Shown piece by piece: positions 27,429 to 36,665 of a stretch of 55,127 nucleotides of DNA. The notes beneath the pieces are model-generated. The model had not been told where the DNA came from, ran no database searches, and was given only the letters and a program-made list of their open reading frames with translations. Source of the stretch: Rhodothermales bacterium (GTDB lineage Bacteria > Bacteroidota > Rhodothermia > Rhodothermales > Bin80); assembly GCA_022822185.1 (NCBI GenBank), contig JAJECE010000107.1:1-55127 (forward strand), written 5' to 3'. The translations under genes and the position numbers were made by a program. Every line of letters starts with the position of its first letter. The first letter of the stretch is position 1.

Positions 27429-27881
27429 ATGTCTCATTTTACAAAAAAATCTAAAGCTAAGCCCGAGATTTCTACGGCATCACTGCCGGACATTATCTTC
27501 ATGCTGTTGATCTTTTTCATGGTCACAACCGTGTTGCGGGAGCAGGAGGTTCAGGTGCGAACCATTCTGCCGCAGGCGGAAGCCCTGACGAAGATTGAAC
27601 AGAAACGCTACGTATCCTATGTGTGGATGGGGCCGGAGAAATTGCCGGGAAACCGGGTTGGTGAAACGAAGGTGCAGATTGATGATGCTGTCATTGAGGA
27701 TTTGACCAACGTACGGTCTATCATGTACCGGAAATTGAATGAGCAGCCGAGACTGATCGTGTCGCTTCGTGTGGATGAGGAATCAGAGATGGGGGTGGTC
27801 ACGGATGTACAGGGCGAACTCCGAAAGGCCGGAACGCTCCGGATCAGTTACTCATCCAGACGGGATATATCGAATATTTAA
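27429..27881 (+). CDS. ExbD/TolR family biopolymer transport protein (second copy)
   Basis: A 150-residue ExbD paralogue starting MSHFTKKSKAKPEIS, with the membrane helix and Asp in ASLPDIIFMLLIFFMVTTVL and a periplasmic domain. An upstream in-frame start at 27375 would lie inside the preceding gene and is unlikely. Two dissimilar ExbD proteins after one channel protein is a recurrent arrangement in Bacteroidota, and they may form a heterodimer. A terminator follows at 27936. Confidence 0.9.
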   Translation: MSHFTKKSKAKPEISTASLPDIIFMLLIFFMVTTVLREQEVQVRTILPQAEALTKIEQKRYVSYVWMGPEKLPGNRVGETKVQIDDAVIEDLTNVRSIMYRKLNEQPRLIVSLRVDEESEMGVVTDVQGELRKAGTLRISYSSRRDISNI

Positions 27882-27935
27882 ATCGCCAGGTATTCAGATC
27901 TGCAGGCTGGATAGATCGGTTGGTTTGCGTCTTTA

Positions 27936-27970
27936 GGGTAGCGGTGCAAGTGTGTGCCGCTGCCCTTTTT
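27936..27970 (+). terminator. Rho-independent terminator of the TolQ/ExbD operon
   Basis: The stem GGGTAGCGG pairs with CCGCTGCCC (one G-U pair), can be extended toward a short loop, and is followed immediately by TTTTT at 27966-27970. It starts 55 bases after the second ExbD stop and 75 before the isocitrate dehydrogenase start, separating two transcripts. Confidence 0.75.
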
Positions 27971-28010
27971 CATGATCAGCAGGGCTGCCCGGTCAACAGT
28001 TTTATTTGAG

Positions 28011-29027
28011 ATGTACACAATTACCCTGGTGCCTGGAGACGGAATTGGTCCCGAAGTCACGGAAGCTGCCTGTAAAGTGATTGCGGCTGCAGGGGTGGAT
28101 ATACGCTGGGAGCGGTTTGAGGAAGTGGGCTACGCCGGGGTGAGGAAACAAGGGCAGCCCCTGCCGGATGATGTGCTGAATTCCATTCATAGAAATCGCC
28201 TTGCATTAAAAGGGCCTGTCACAACTCCGGTAGGCGGGGGATTCCGCAGTGTCAATGTATCACTCCGCCAGAAGCTGGATCTGTTTGTAAATCTGCGCCC
28301 GTGCAAGCGGTTGCCCGGGATTAAAACTCCATTCCCAGACACAGATCTTGTGATCTTTCGCGAAAATACCGAGGGACTCTATTCGGGAATTGAGAGTTAC
28401 GACGAACGTCTTGAAATTGCAGATTCAATTGCACGGATTACCCGCAAGGGATCGCAGCGTATCCTGCGCTATGCATTTGAGTGGGTGACGGTCAATCAGC
28501 GCAGGCGGCTGACGGCAGTCCATAAGGCAAATGTGCTGAAACTTTCCACAGGCCTCTTCCTGGAGGAAGCCCGCAGTATTGCACAAGACTACCCGGGGGT
28601 TCAGTTTGATCATCTGATTGTGGATAACATGGCCATGCAACTGGTCATACAGCCGGATACATTTGACTGTATCGTAACGACGAATCTCTTCGGGGATATT
28701 TTGAGTGACCTTTGTGCGGGTCTAGTTGGAGGGTTAGGGATTGTTCCGGGTGCGAATATTGGAGAGGACGCGGCTGTATTTGAGGCAGTTCATGGCAGTG
28801 CTCCGGATATTGCGGGGCAGTCCAAAGCCAATCCTACGGCACTCATTCGCACCTCCGCGCTTTTATTGCATCATATGGGGGAGGCGGAGGCGGCAATGCG
28901 AATTGAACAGGCAGTATGGCGTGCCTATGCAGAGGGGACGAGTCTGACCCCGGATGTTGGCGGCACGGCATCTACCGAAGGTATAACCGATGAAATCGTA
29001 CGGCTAGTTGCCGATAATGGTGCGTGA
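28011..29027 (+). CDS. Isocitrate dehydrogenase, NAD-type (isocitrate/isopropylmalate family)
   Basis: A 338-residue beta-decarboxylating dehydrogenase. The N-terminal ITLVPGDGIGPEV, VNLRPCKRLPG, IFRENTEGLYSGIE and the C-terminal GLVGGLGIVPGANIG, FEAVHGSAPDIAGQ and NPTALI are family motifs. RENTEGLYSGIE is the isocitrate-type substrate loop of NAD-dependent and homologous short enzymes, unlike RELTGGIYFG of LeuB. It should convert isocitrate to 2-oxoglutarate in the TCA cycle. ATG at 28011 fits family N-termini; an upstream in-frame ATG at 27954 lies within the terminator and is unlikely. Homoisocitrate dehydrogenase activity cannot be excluded. Confidence 0.88.
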   Translation: MYTITLVPGDGIGPEVTEAACKVIAAAGVDIRWERFEEVGYAGVRKQGQPLPDDVLNSIHRNRLALKGPVTTPVGGGFRSVNVSLRQKLDLFVNLRPCKRLPGIKTPFPDTDLVIFRENTEGLYSGIESYDERLEIADSIARITRKGSQRILRYAFEWVTVNQRRRLTAVHKANVLKLSTGLFLEEARSIAQDYPGVQFDHLIVDNMAMQLVIQPDTFDCIVTTNLFGDILSDLCAGLVGGLGIVPGANIGEDAAVFEAVHGSAPDIAGQSKANPTALIRTSALLLHHMGEAEAAMRIEQAVWRAYAEGTSLTPDVGGTASTEGITDEIVRLVADNGA

Positions 29028-29121
29028 CGTGTTCGCAGTTGATTGCCCGGTCATGTTTTCGGGGAGCGTCAATTCAGTCCGCCATTTAGGAGATGGAGGC
29101 CGTCTACAGGAACCTGCCAAT

Positions 29122-29505
29122 CTATCCTGACGCGGCGTTACTGAGGTGATCGTCTGTCGCTGCCGTGGCCTCCGGTTTGGTATGTTCAAAGGAATGGGTG
29201 AATTGGCTGGATTCATCTCCCCAGGGGACTTTGACGGCCTTGATCCCTGTGGGGGATTTAATCCGCGGAATCTGACAATGGATAAAACACTTGTATTCCC
29301 ACAGATCTACATGTTGCCATATTCGCTCCAGGGTATGATCATGCGGCCCTGTTTTTTGGCCGGTCTCAGGGCAGGTCAGCAATTTGCCGGAATGCGAAAT
29401 GTATAAAAGGACAGACTGCTGTTCAATATCGAACAGCACCTGATCAATAATCCAGTCGCTCCCTAAATTTAGGCTATCCTGGATTTGGGGAATTAAAATA
29501 TCCAT
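29122..29505 (-). pseudogene. ISL3-family transposase, truncated N-terminal fragment
   Basis: The frame of 127 codons reads as the N-terminal region of an ISL3 transposase: LGSDWIIDQVLFDIEQQSV, LLTCPETGQKTGPHDHTLER, then WQHVDLWEYKCFIHCQIPRI and VKVPWGDESSQFTHSFE. This is the zinc-ribbon-like and HTH-leading part. Some ligand Cys of intact relatives are missing (for example IPRIKSP). The similarity ends soon after, and the whole DDE catalytic domain is absent. No terminal inverted repeats were identified, so this is a dead remnant of an insertion sequence. Confidence 0.65.
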
Positions 29506-29641
29506 GGGTGTGAATGTCTCTCGTTGGTCTGTTTACGGAACTCCTGGGCTGGCGATTCTGTATTCTGGAGGCCTGTAGATTGCATGGCCGGTTGATACAG
29601 CGGGATGTAAACTAGGTTGCAGATCAGGCTTTGATTGGGGA

Positions 29642-29812
29642 ATGAATCGCATGGATAACGGAAAATATTCATGGCGGGAGGCCGTCAACAGGGATCTGAA
29701 TGGAAACAGATTGCCTGCGTTTTGGGTAGACACCGAAAATGTCTGCAATCCCATGCAGCCTCTGGACCAACCGGCTCAATGGATTCCTTTGCCGGACCGC
29801 TTCAGCCCGTGA
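29642..29812 (+). CDS. Possible small unknown protein
   Basis: A 56-codon frame MNRMDNGKYSWREAVNRDLN ending DRFSP. The composition (WREAV, FWVDTENVCNPMQPL, QWIPLPDRF) looks protein-like, but no ribosome binding site or known family was recognised. It sits in the gap between the ISL3 relic and the DUF4293 gene and could be debris. The rest of the gap (29506-29641) holds nothing recognisable. Confidence 0.2.
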   Translation: MNRMDNGKYSWREAVNRDLNGNRLPAFWVDTENVCNPMQPLDQPAQWIPLPDRFSP

Positions 29813-29854
29813 TTTTACGGGGCAGGGGGAGGCAACTAAAATTTTCGTGATCTG

Positions 29855-30262
29855 ATGGGACACACCTACACAGTTTTTCTGGTTTTGTCTGCACTGGCCT
29901 TTTCGATTCTGTTCTTTGATCGTTCCGCATCCTCCGGCGATACGGTTCAGGCGGTCAAGATCGGATTGATGCTGATGGCTCCCGTTCTTCTGGCAAGCCT
30001 TCTGTTTCATGGAAGTCCCAGGAAGCAGGCAGGCGTTCTCAAAATCGTACGGATCTTGATTGTGCTGCTCTTGATCCTCTACTATTACCTGCTGTGGAGT
30101 GCGGGGGCATTGAGGGGATGGTCGGATCAGGATGGACAGTCTTTGGGATCCATTGTGTTCAGGTTTTCGCCGATGCTGGGGTATATTTTTCTCACCTTAT
30201 CCGTGCGTGTACTGACCCAAAACCTCAAGCGATTGCGTCAGATGGATCGCTTACGCGGCTGA
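29855..30262 (+). CDS. DUF4293-like membrane protein
   Basis: A 135-residue integral membrane protein with four predicted helices (TVFLVLSALAFSILFF, IGLMLMAPVLLASLLF, IVRILIVLLLILYYYLLW and SPMLGYIFLTLSVRVLT), matching the size and layout of DUF4293 proteins, which are largely confined to Bacteroidota-related bacteria. The C-terminus is basic (KRLRQMDRLRG) and so probably cytoplasmic. Function is unknown. It stands alone between an IS relic and a convergent glycosyltransferase. Assignment to DUF4293 is from pattern recognition, not a search. Confidence 0.6.
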   Translation: MGHTYTVFLVLSALAFSILFFDRSASSGDTVQAVKIGLMLMAPVLLASLLFHGSPRKQAGVLKIVRILIVLLLILYYYLLWSAGALRGWSDQDGQSLGSIVFRFSPMLGYIFLTLSVRVLTQNLKRLRQMDRLRG

Positions 30263-30428
30263 TGCAATGTCTGACGGAGCGGATAGATGTTATTTGTGTG
30301 GCTGCTGTATCACTGATTGGACGGTGTATCTGATGGTTACAGCGGTGGTACGACAGGGCAGAGAATGAATGTGTTCCGGCAGCGAATCAATGGGAGGGAG
30401 TCCGGGGAGCCGCCATTGAGTGAGTTCA

Positions 30429-31454
30429 TCAGGAAATGGAATACTCAAATTTTTCTGGAGGCAGATCGGAGAAGCGGCGGCGCCGCATAAGCAGGTAATC
30501 TAGAAGAATTCGCCCCCGGTAGGAGGGACGTGCCGTTACATGGGCTGGCGGAGAATAATGATGCCTCATTCTGTGTGCATCAAGATAGCCTCGGAGGACG
30601 GCTAGTGCCTGTGGCCATTTCCCGGTCAGCAGCCAGGCAAGCCCGATGGAATAGTCCATGATAATTCGCTGAAATAATACGGTTCTGAACTGTGCGGGGG
30701 GGAGATTCTTGTACAGCATGAGGATGCTGTTACGAATATTGTAGTAGAGTTTGCGATGGCTAGTTCTTGCCAGGGTGGCCCCGCCGATATGAAAAACTCT
30801 GCTTTCGGGAACGACTCCAATTTCGTACCCTGCCCGGCGGAGTCGCCAGCAGAGATCTATCTCTTCCATATGGAGTCCAAAAAACTCATCCAGGAGTCCC
30901 ACTTCCTCCAGTGCACTTCGTCGTAACAGAAGAGCGGCTCCGCTGGCCCAGTCAATCTTTGTCGGTCTATCGTATTGCCCCGAATCCTCTTCGGTGTGCT
31001 CAAAAATACGGCCGCGTGCAAGGGGGTATCCAAGCCGATCAAGAAATCCGCCACAGGCTCCGGCGTACTCAAAATGCTCTCTGCGCTTAAACTGTAAAAT
31101 TTTTGGCTGAAGTGCTGCAACGCGGGAAGAGTTTTCGGCATACATGATCAGAGGGGCCAGCCAATTGTCAGAAACGGCGACATCATTGTTCAGCAGAACC
31201 ACATAGTCGCATTCAATTTGGCGGATCGCTTCATTGTTGGCACGGCTGAACAGCCAGTTGTCCGGGTTTGAAATGACCTGAATGTCAGGGAACTGCTCGT
31301 TTACCCAGGCAGCAGAATCGTCAGAAGAGTGATTATCTACAAAGACAATTTGCAGATTGTCCCATTTCGTTTGCACAACGGATGGAAGGCATTCCTGTAC
31401 AATGGAGAGTCCATTGTAGGAGACGATGATGACGGCGACCTGTGGTGTCTTCAT
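30429..31454 (-). CDS. Family 2 glycosyltransferase
   Basis: A 341-residue GT2 (GT-A fold) transferase: VAVIIVSYNGLSIVQECLPS at the N-terminus, IVFVDNHSSDDS, and the metal-binding region YVVLLNNDVAVS. A later GLHMEEIDLCWRLRRAGYEI carries the acceptor or base region (E-D/E-x-DLCWR), and a C-terminal amphipathic and basic part follows (about 235-300). It resembles rhamnosyltransferase-like enzymes that build surface polysaccharide from nucleotide sugars at the inner membrane. The sugar cannot be assigned. It is the last gene of a minus-strand group with the two lipoproteins upstream, 20 bases from the DUF4296 gene. Confidence 0.88.
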   Translation of the reverse strand: MKTPQVAVIIVSYNGLSIVQECLPSVVQTKWDNLQIVFVDNHSSDDSAAWVNEQFPDIQVISNPDNWLFSRANNEAIRQIECDYVVLLNNDVAVSDNWLAPLIMYAENSSRVAALQPKILQFKRREHFEYAGACGGFLDRLGYPLARGRIFEHTEEDSGQYDRPTKIDWASGAALLLRRSALEEVGLLDEFFGLHMEEIDLCWRLRRAGYEIGVVPESRVFHIGGATLARTSHRKLYYNIRNSILMLYKNLPPAQFRTVLFQRIIMDYSIGLAWLLTGKWPQALAVLRGYLDAHRMRHHYSPPAHVTARPSYRGRILLDYLLMRRRRFSDLPPEKFEYSIS

Positions 31455-31474
31455 GTGGTCTGGATCGGATTGTG

Positions 31475-31804
31475 CTAATACCCGGAGACCAGCCGGGCAT
31501 CCTGTCCGATGCGCTCGGTTACCTTATTCAAGACGGCCAGATAAGTGTCGGGGTGATCGGTATAGAAGGTGATCCGGTGGTCGTAGTCCTTTCGGGAAAG
31601 GCCATGTCGGGCAATGATTGTATCCAGCGGCAGTTCACTGCCTCCATATCCTAGTTCAGCACGTGCATTGATCAGATGAATATCCACCATAATCTCAATC
31701 ATCAGGCTGTCGACCGGCAACGTTCCCAGTTCTTTCGGCGCGGGAGAACAACTGCTCATACACCCGAGGACAATGAGGGTAAGGGAGCGGCTAACCACGC
31801 TCAT
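31475..31804 (-). CDS. DUF4296-like lipoprotein
   Basis: A protein of about 109 residues starting at ATG 31804 (MSVVSRSLTLIVLGCMSSC), with a lipobox around LIVLGC or MSSC. The body MIEIMVDIHLINARAEL and IIARHGLSRKDYDHRITFYT fits DUF4296, small helical lipoproteins found in Bacteroidota-related genomes. Longer in-frame starts reach 31942 but lie inside the upstream gene; the chosen ATG overlaps its stop by 14 bases. Function unknown, presumably periplasmic or outer-membrane anchored. Confidence 0.72.
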   Translation of the reverse strand: MSVVSRSLTLIVLGCMSSCSPAPKELGTLPVDSLMIEIMVDIHLINARAELGYGGSELPLDTIIARHGLSRKDYDHRITFYTDHPDTYLAVLNKVTERIGQDARLVSGY

Positions 31805-32912
31805 CTTCCTGCTCTTCAAGGGTGCGGAATGTATACGCAATGACCTCCATCTGCCGCATAAATTCGCGTTTGGGGAAGTTCGGTGCGAACACCATCCCGT
31901 CAATGAGATAAAGTCGCCGGCTGGGTTCATCATAGAAGGCATAGGTTACGAAGGGACCTCCCATTCCGAAGGGGAATTTACGTCCATTCTCCTCGCCGAC
32001 CATGTGCCAGAGTCCGCGCAGTTCAATGGCAAATCGTTCCTTGAAGTTGATTTCCTGCGCCGTCAGCGGCCGGCGGCCGTCCACTTCAATCCATCCTCCT
32101 GCGGTACCGCCTATATAGCGCTGCGTCAGTGCATCCCGGGCGGAAACGATCCATTCTGCATTCAGTTTTGATGGATCGGCATTCTCCTCGTAATAGACAA
32201 ACAAGCTTCGCCATGTATCGGTAAGGGAGCGGCGAAGCCATACAAATTGCGTGGTGTCAATCGCAATAAAATAATCATGTTGCCCATGGACCGCAAATCC
32301 ATGCCGATTCATCAGGGTCTGTTCGACACTGTGTTGACGGCCAATATCAAACATGTCCCGATGGAGACGAGAGCGGGAGACCAGATTGTAGTGGTATCTC
32401 AGGTCGTCCGAATTTGCCTCGATGGATCGAATCAGGTCCTCTTCGGACCCGGCCACCAGGTAGTAGACGAGCTGGTTTCTGCGCCAGTGATTCGGTCTGG
32501 CAACCAGAGCAGGGGAGCCCGCCATGATCGTCTGCCGCAGAGAGTCATTTTGAAACAGGATGTTCAGATATTCGCTTTCAGGAGTATTCTGCTCAGAGGT
32601 TGAGTCCGTAATCAATCCCACGAAAAGCACATTCTTGCGGTCTTGGGCCATATCCAGAGCGGCCTGTGAGGCGAGTCTGACCAGTTCCAGATCAAACTCT
32701 GGTTCTATGGACGGAAGCGTTTCAATTGCACCGCCCACATGATTCCGGAGCGCCTCACCAGTCGGGCCACTCCACAGAGAGGAATCAACCACAACGGTAA
32801 TCTGCCCTTCAAGGCCGGTCGCATCAGGCCGGTAGTCTCCTCCAAGGATTCCACCATCCCCACAGCCCAGTAATGAGAGAATCGGGGCAATCAGCAAAAT
32901 GGAGCGGTGCAT
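31791..32912 (-). CDS. DUF4837-like lipoprotein
   Basis: A 373-residue lipoprotein with signal MHRSILLIAPILSLLGC (Cys 17 as lipidation site). The mature part matches DUF4837 as I know it: an early PDATGLEGQITVVVD, DRKNVLFVGLI, a central RRNQLVYYLVAGSEEDL, then SLFVYYEENADP and the C-terminal FGMGGPFVTYAFYDEPSRRLY. The family is typical of Bacteroidota and its relatives; no function is known. It is translationally coupled to the DUF4296 gene and precedes the glycosyltransferase, a three-gene envelope cluster. Confidence 0.75.
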   Translation of the reverse strand: MHRSILLIAPILSLLGCGDGGILGGDYRPDATGLEGQITVVVDSSLWSGPTGEALRNHVGGAIETLPSIEPEFDLELVRLASQAALDMAQDRKNVLFVGLITDSTSEQNTPESEYLNILFQNDSLRQTIMAGSPALVARPNHWRRNQLVYYLVAGSEEDLIRSIEANSDDLRYHYNLVSRSRLHRDMFDIGRQHSVEQTLMNRHGFAVHGQHDYFIAIDTTQFVWLRRSLTDTWRSLFVYYEENADPSKLNAEWIVSARDALTQRYIGGTAGGWIEVDGRRPLTAQEINFKERFAIELRGLWHMVGEENGRKFPFGMGGPFVTYAFYDEPSRRLYLIDGMVFAPNFPKREFMRQMEVIAYTFRTLEEQEDERG

Positions 32913-32930
32913 AATATTTATGGTTTCAGA

Positions 32931-33090
32931 TTATTTGAGGGGAGCGCACAAATCGTGCCGGAAGCCGATTGCGCCTGATTTGTGAGAGGGCGAGAATTAT
33001 CCAGAGTCGTTTTATCCGCCTGATCCCGGCGGATTCAACGATAAGCCTAACCGGATGTTTTGACAGATGTCGTGCACCTGTTGTCTGACG
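32931..33090 (-). pseudogene. Decayed duplicate of the trpA 3' end
   Basis: The segment downstream of trpA repeats, in the same orientation, the end of trpA (33241-33400): TTATTTGAGG at both left ends, then similar GTGCAC/GCGCAC text, CCAGAGT, and the long match GGATGTTTTGACAGA against GTATGTTTTGACAGA. Scattered substitutions and small gaps destroy the frame. Similarity fades after about 33090. The remaining 33091-33240 is non-coding. It is a relic of a duplication or of exchange with a second trpA. Confidence 0.6.
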
Positions 33091-33240
33091 ACAATAACAA
33101 CTTTATTTTTCCGAATGCTTAATCCAGCCCCCGGCCGAGCATTCTGAACGATCTCCTTCCTCCAGAAGGGTTCCAATATCCCTACCTGAATCAGGGCAAT
33201 CACCAATGCATCCCCGTCCGCTGTCCATGATCAAAACCGG

Positions 33241-34047
33241 TTATTTGAGGGAGTGCACGAATTGGGTAAGAAGCCTGCCCCGCTCGGTTAATGAGAGGTC
33301 AGGGCGTGCCCAGAGTTGTTCAATTTGTTTGATTACGGCAGACCCGACAATAAAGCCATCCGTATGTTTTGACAGACGCTGTGCATCCTTTCGGGTCTGA
33401 ATCCCAAATCCCACCAGAAGCGGGTTGCTGGTGATCAACTGACGCGCATGTTTGAGGTAGGTATTGATGGCCTCCATCCGCTCGGTGATCCCGGTTCCTG
33501 TCAATCCGGTAATTGATACGCAGTAGACAAATCCGTTCGAGATGCGGTCAATCTCCTTCATGCGCTCAGCCGGCGTATTCGGAGCAACCAGAAATACCAG
33601 ATCCAGCCCCTTTTCCTGTGCATGGGCACGCAGTGGAGCGGATTCCAGGGGGGGCAGATCCGGGATAATGAATCCATCCACGCCCGCATCGGCCGCTTGT
33701 CTGCAAAATTCTTCCACGCCAAAGCGGAGAATCGGGTTGATGTAGCCCATCAGCAGGAGTGGAGTGTCGCTGTGTTTCCTGAAGGCGATCACCGCGTTCA
33801 GCGTATCCTGCATCGTGACTCCCGCCTGCAGTGCACAGGTGCTGGAGTGCTGGATCGGCACGCCTTCGGCCAGCGGATCACTGTGCGGCATCCCCAATTC
33901 AATGAAGTCCGTTCCTCCCCGGTCAACCGCATCCAGAAGCAGGTTGGTGACCGAAGGGTGAGGAAATCCGCTGGTGAGAAAGATCCCCATGGCCTTCTTG
34001 CCCTGTGTCTGGAGCGCATGCAATGTGGTGGTCAGCCTGGAACTCAT
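33241..34047 (-). CDS. trpA: Tryptophan synthase alpha chain
   Basis: 268 residues, full length (E. coli 268). It cleaves indole-3-glycerol phosphate to indole, which is channelled to TrpB. Catalytic Glu in [19 protein letters not shown] and Asp in DGFIIPDLP are present, with [11 protein letters not shown] in the phosphate-binding part. The start ATG overlaps the trpB stop (ATGA, 4 bases). It is the last gene of the trp operon. A degraded copy of its 3' end lies 310 bases further down. Confidence 0.96.
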   Translation of the reverse strand: MSSRLTTTLHALQTQGKKAMGIFLTSGFPHPSVTNLLLDAVDRGGTDFIELGMPHSDPLAEGVPIQHSSTCALQAGVTMQDTLNAVIAFRKHSDTPLLLMGYINPILRFGVEEFCRQAADAGVDGFIIPDLPPLESAPLRAHAQEKGLDLVFLVAPNTPAERMKEIDRISNGFVYCVSITGLTGTGITERMEAINTYLKHARQLITSNPLLVGFGIQTRKDAQRLSKHTDGFIVGSAVIKQIEQLWARPDLSLTERGRLLTQFVHSLK

Positions 34048-35234
34048 AGATGATCCATGATTGTTTGCATGTCCTTGTCTCCACGCCCGGAGCAGTTGAC
34101 CACAATAACAGAATCGGAGGCCACCTTCGGCACAATCTTCTCAAGCGCCGCAATTGCGTGCGCAGTTTCAAGTGCAGGGATAATCCCTTCGGTTTTCGAT
34201 AACAGGATCACACCTCGCAGCGCCGCCTCGTCGGTTTCGGCAAGGTAGGTTACCCGGCCAAGGTCCATCAGCCACGAATGTTCCGGGCCAACCCCGGGAT
34301 AGTCCAGTCCTGCAGAAATTGAATGCGCAAGCGAGATCTGTCCTTCATGGTCCTGCAGCAGGTAGCTCATGGCACCATGCAGAACGCCCATTGAACCTTT
34401 TGACAGTGTGGCGGCATGTTGCTCATCTAGTCCTTCGCCGGCAGCTTCTACCCCAAACATCTTCACCTCAGGATGATTAATGAATGGATAAAACATTCCG
34501 ATCGCATTGGATCCACCTCCAACACAGGCGATGAGCACATCGGGGAAATTTTTCCCGGTCTTGTCCTTTACCTGCAATTGAACTTCTTCACCGATCACCT
34601 GATGAAACGTGCGTACCATCATGGGATACGGATGGGGGCCAACGACAGATCCGATGATGTAGAAGGTGTCGGACGGATTGGATACCCAGTCACGGATTGC
34701 TTCATTGGTTGCATCCTTAAGCGTCTGGCTCCCGCTCGTTGCCGGGCGGACTTCTGCGCCCAGTAGTTGCATACGAGCCACGTTCAGTGCCTGACGCTTC
34801 ATATCTTCCGCCCCCATATAGACCACGCATTGGAGCCCGAACCGGGCGGCAACCGTCGCGGTTGCAACCCCATGTTGCCCAGCCCCCGTCTCCGCAATGA
34901 TCCGGGTTTTTCCCATGCGACGGGCAAGTAAGATCTGCCCAATGGTATTATTAATTTTGTGCGCCCCGGTATGGCATAGATCTTCTCGTTTCAGGAAGAT
35001 TCGTCCTGCGCCGAGTTCCTCACTCAGCCGTTCGGCAAAGGTCAGCGCCGTGGGGCGCCCGACATAGGTCTTCAGCAGATGAAGATACTGATTCTGGAAT
35101 TCTGCATCCGGCCAGAACTGTTCAAAGGCTGCCTGAACAGCTCGTAATTCGGGAATCAGGACCTCAGGTACGAATGCGCCCCCGTAGGGTCCAAATCGCC
35201 CGTTTTCATCCGGTGCGTTATAGTTCAAGTTCAT
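34044..35234 (-). CDS. trpB: Tryptophan synthase beta chain
   Basis: 396 residues from ATG 35234. A TTG at 35252 is an in-frame alternative and less likely. PLP-dependent condensation of indole with serine. The PLP Lys is in [13 protein letters not shown], and the phosphate-binding loop is [33 protein letters not shown] carries the catalytic Glu region. This is TrpB1-type, consistent with pairing to TrpA. It overlaps trpF by 17 bases. Confidence 0.96.
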   Translation of the reverse strand: MNLNYNAPDENGRFGPYGGAFVPEVLIPELRAVQAAFEQFWPDAEFQNQYLHLLKTYVGRPTALTFAERLSEELGAGRIFLKREDLCHTGAHKINNTIGQILLARRMGKTRIIAETGAGQHGVATATVAARFGLQCVVYMGAEDMKRQALNVARMQLLGAEVRPATSGSQTLKDATNEAIRDWVSNPSDTFYIIGSVVGPHPYPMMVRTFHQVIGEEVQLQVKDKTGKNFPDVLIACVGGGSNAIGMFYPFINHPEVKMFGVEAAGEGLDEQHAATLSKGSMGVLHGAMSYLLQDHEGQISLAHSISAGLDYPGVGPEHSWLMDLGRVTYLAETDEAALRGVILLSKTEGIIPALETAHAIAALEKIVPKVASDSVIVVNCSGRGDKDMQTIMDHL

Positions 35235-35859
35235 CCTTCGAGATGGATTCAAAGAATTTTGTTACCAGATCAGAACTTTTACGTCCAGGGACATCCTCCA
35301 GTCCACTGGATACATCAACGCCCCAGGGCGAGACGGTCTCCACGGCCTCCTTTATATTCTCGGTGTTGAGTCCTCCCGCCAGGATAATGGGATAATCGGA
35401 TGCCAACTGTTTTGCAATGCTCCAGTCAAAAGACATTCCCGTTCCTCCAGACAGGGCAGGGTGCCAGGTGTCCAATAGAAAGGTGCCCACACAGTCCTCG
35501 TAGGCGGCCAGAATCCTTGAAAGCGAGCGGGCAGTGCTGTTGGGGCGGACAGCAAACGCCTTAATAATCGGGCGGATCATACGTCTGCAGTAGGCCGGCG
35601 ACTCGTCTCCATGCAACTGGATCAGATCAAAGCCTGCAGTCTCGCTACTTCGATTCACCGTTTCGGCATCTACGTTCACAAATACACCGACGGTTTGAGG
35701 GCCGTAGATCCATGCTTTGATTTCTTTGACTTGTTCTGGCGCAATGTATCGCGGGCTGGGGGGATGTTGAATGAAGCCCAGATAGTCCGCACCGGCACCG
35801 GCACAAAATCGTGCATCCGCCAGCGTGGTGATGCCACAGATTTTTACTCTGCACAGCAT
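35218..35859 (-). CDS. trpF: Phosphoribosylanthranilate isomerase
   Basis: 213-residue monofunctional TrpF. Catalytic Cys in [12 protein letters not shown] near the N-terminus; LIQLHGDES and the general-acid Asp in [16 protein letters not shown], then [11 protein letters not shown] and [13 protein letters not shown] for phosphate binding. It converts N-(5-phosphoribosyl)anthranilate to the CdRP form. It overlaps trpC upstream (16 bases) and trpB downstream, all within one operon. Confidence 0.95.
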   Translation of the reverse strand: MLCRVKICGITTLADARFCAGAGADYLGFIQHPPSPRYIAPEQVKEIKAWIYGPQTVGVFVNVDAETVNRSSETAGFDLIQLHGDESPAYCRRMIRPIIKAFAVRPNSTARSLSRILAAYEDCVGTFLLDTWHPALSGGTGMSFDWSIAKQLASDYPIILAGGLNTENIKEAVETVSPWGVDVSSGLEDVPGRKSSDLVTKFFESISKDELEL

Positions 35860-36665
35860 TCGGTCTGCTTTGATTGAAGGAGCGTATTGGTTTCTCTGCG
35901 GAGTCGCTGCAGGGCCGTCCCGGGAGCATCTGCACGCATGAAGGTTTCGCCGATCAGGACGGCATCCACATCGTTCTGATGCAGGTAGGCCAAATCATCC
36001 GCCGACTGAAGTCCGCTCTCCGAAACTCTCACAAGATCCTTGTCAACCATCCCGAAAATTCGAAGCGAATGCTCAATATCCACATCAAACGTGTGCAGGT
36101 TTCTGTTGTTGACTCCAAGGATGGAGATCTGGGTAAAGTCAAGTTTATCCAACTCAATCGGATCATAGATCTCAACAAGACAATCCAGATTCAGTTCAGA
36201 AGCAAGGCGGAGCAGGTCACCAAGCAGGGGACGGTCAAGGATGGCGGCAATTAAAAGCACCGCATCTGCCCCGGCAGCACGAGCCTCGTAGAGTTGATAG
36301 GGATCGATGATAAAGTCTTTCCGCAAGACCGGAAGATGTGTACACTGAACCACCGTTGTGAGGTGTGCGAGGGATCCGGAAAAATGTGCTTCTTCCGTTA
36401 GAACGCTGATTGCATCTGCGGGGGCATTTGAATACTGCCGGGCCAGAAAGTGGACATCAAATGGCTTCCTCAAACGTCCTTTTGAGGGAGAGCGCTGTTT
36501 GATTTCTGCGATGATTGAGAGCCCGGGTGTCTGAAGCGCGGCCCGAAAATCCCTCGGCGGCGCAGCCGTGCAGATGTGTGACTCGAGTTCATGCACCGAA
36601 ATGGACCGCTTTCGAGTGCTCAGTTGTGCCCGAACATCGGTGACAATACGATCAAGAACCGTCAT
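35844..36665 (-). CDS. trpC: Indole-3-glycerol phosphate synthase
   Basis: About 273 residues from ATG 36665 (MTVLDRIVTDV). A longer in-frame start at 36722 lies inside trpD. Catalytic Lys in IAEIKQRSPSKG and in LRKDFIIDPYQ, Glu in VLTEEAHFSGS, and LGVNNRNLHTF with VSESGLQSADD for the later barrel strands. It closes CdRP to indole-3-glycerol phosphate. The start overlaps the trpD stop by 14 bases. Confidence 0.95.
   Translation of the reverse strand: MTVLDRIVTDVRAQLSTRKRSISVHELESHICTAAPPRDFRAALQTPGLSIIAEIKQRSPSKGRLRKPFDVHFLARQYSNAPADAISVLTEEAHFSGSLAHLTTVVQCTHLPVLRKDFIIDPYQLYEARAAGADAVLLIAAILDRPLLGDLLRLASELNLDCLVEIYDPIELDKLDFTQISILGVNNRNLHTFDVDIEHSLRIFGMVDKDLVRVSESGLQSADDLAYLHQNDVDAVLIGETFMRADAPGTALQRLRRETNTLLQSKQTECCAE

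Noticed and set aside
33012..33206. Minus-strand frame downstream of trpA as a small gene
   Set aside because: Part of it is the decayed trpA tail duplicate read in an arbitrary frame, and no start signal is seen.
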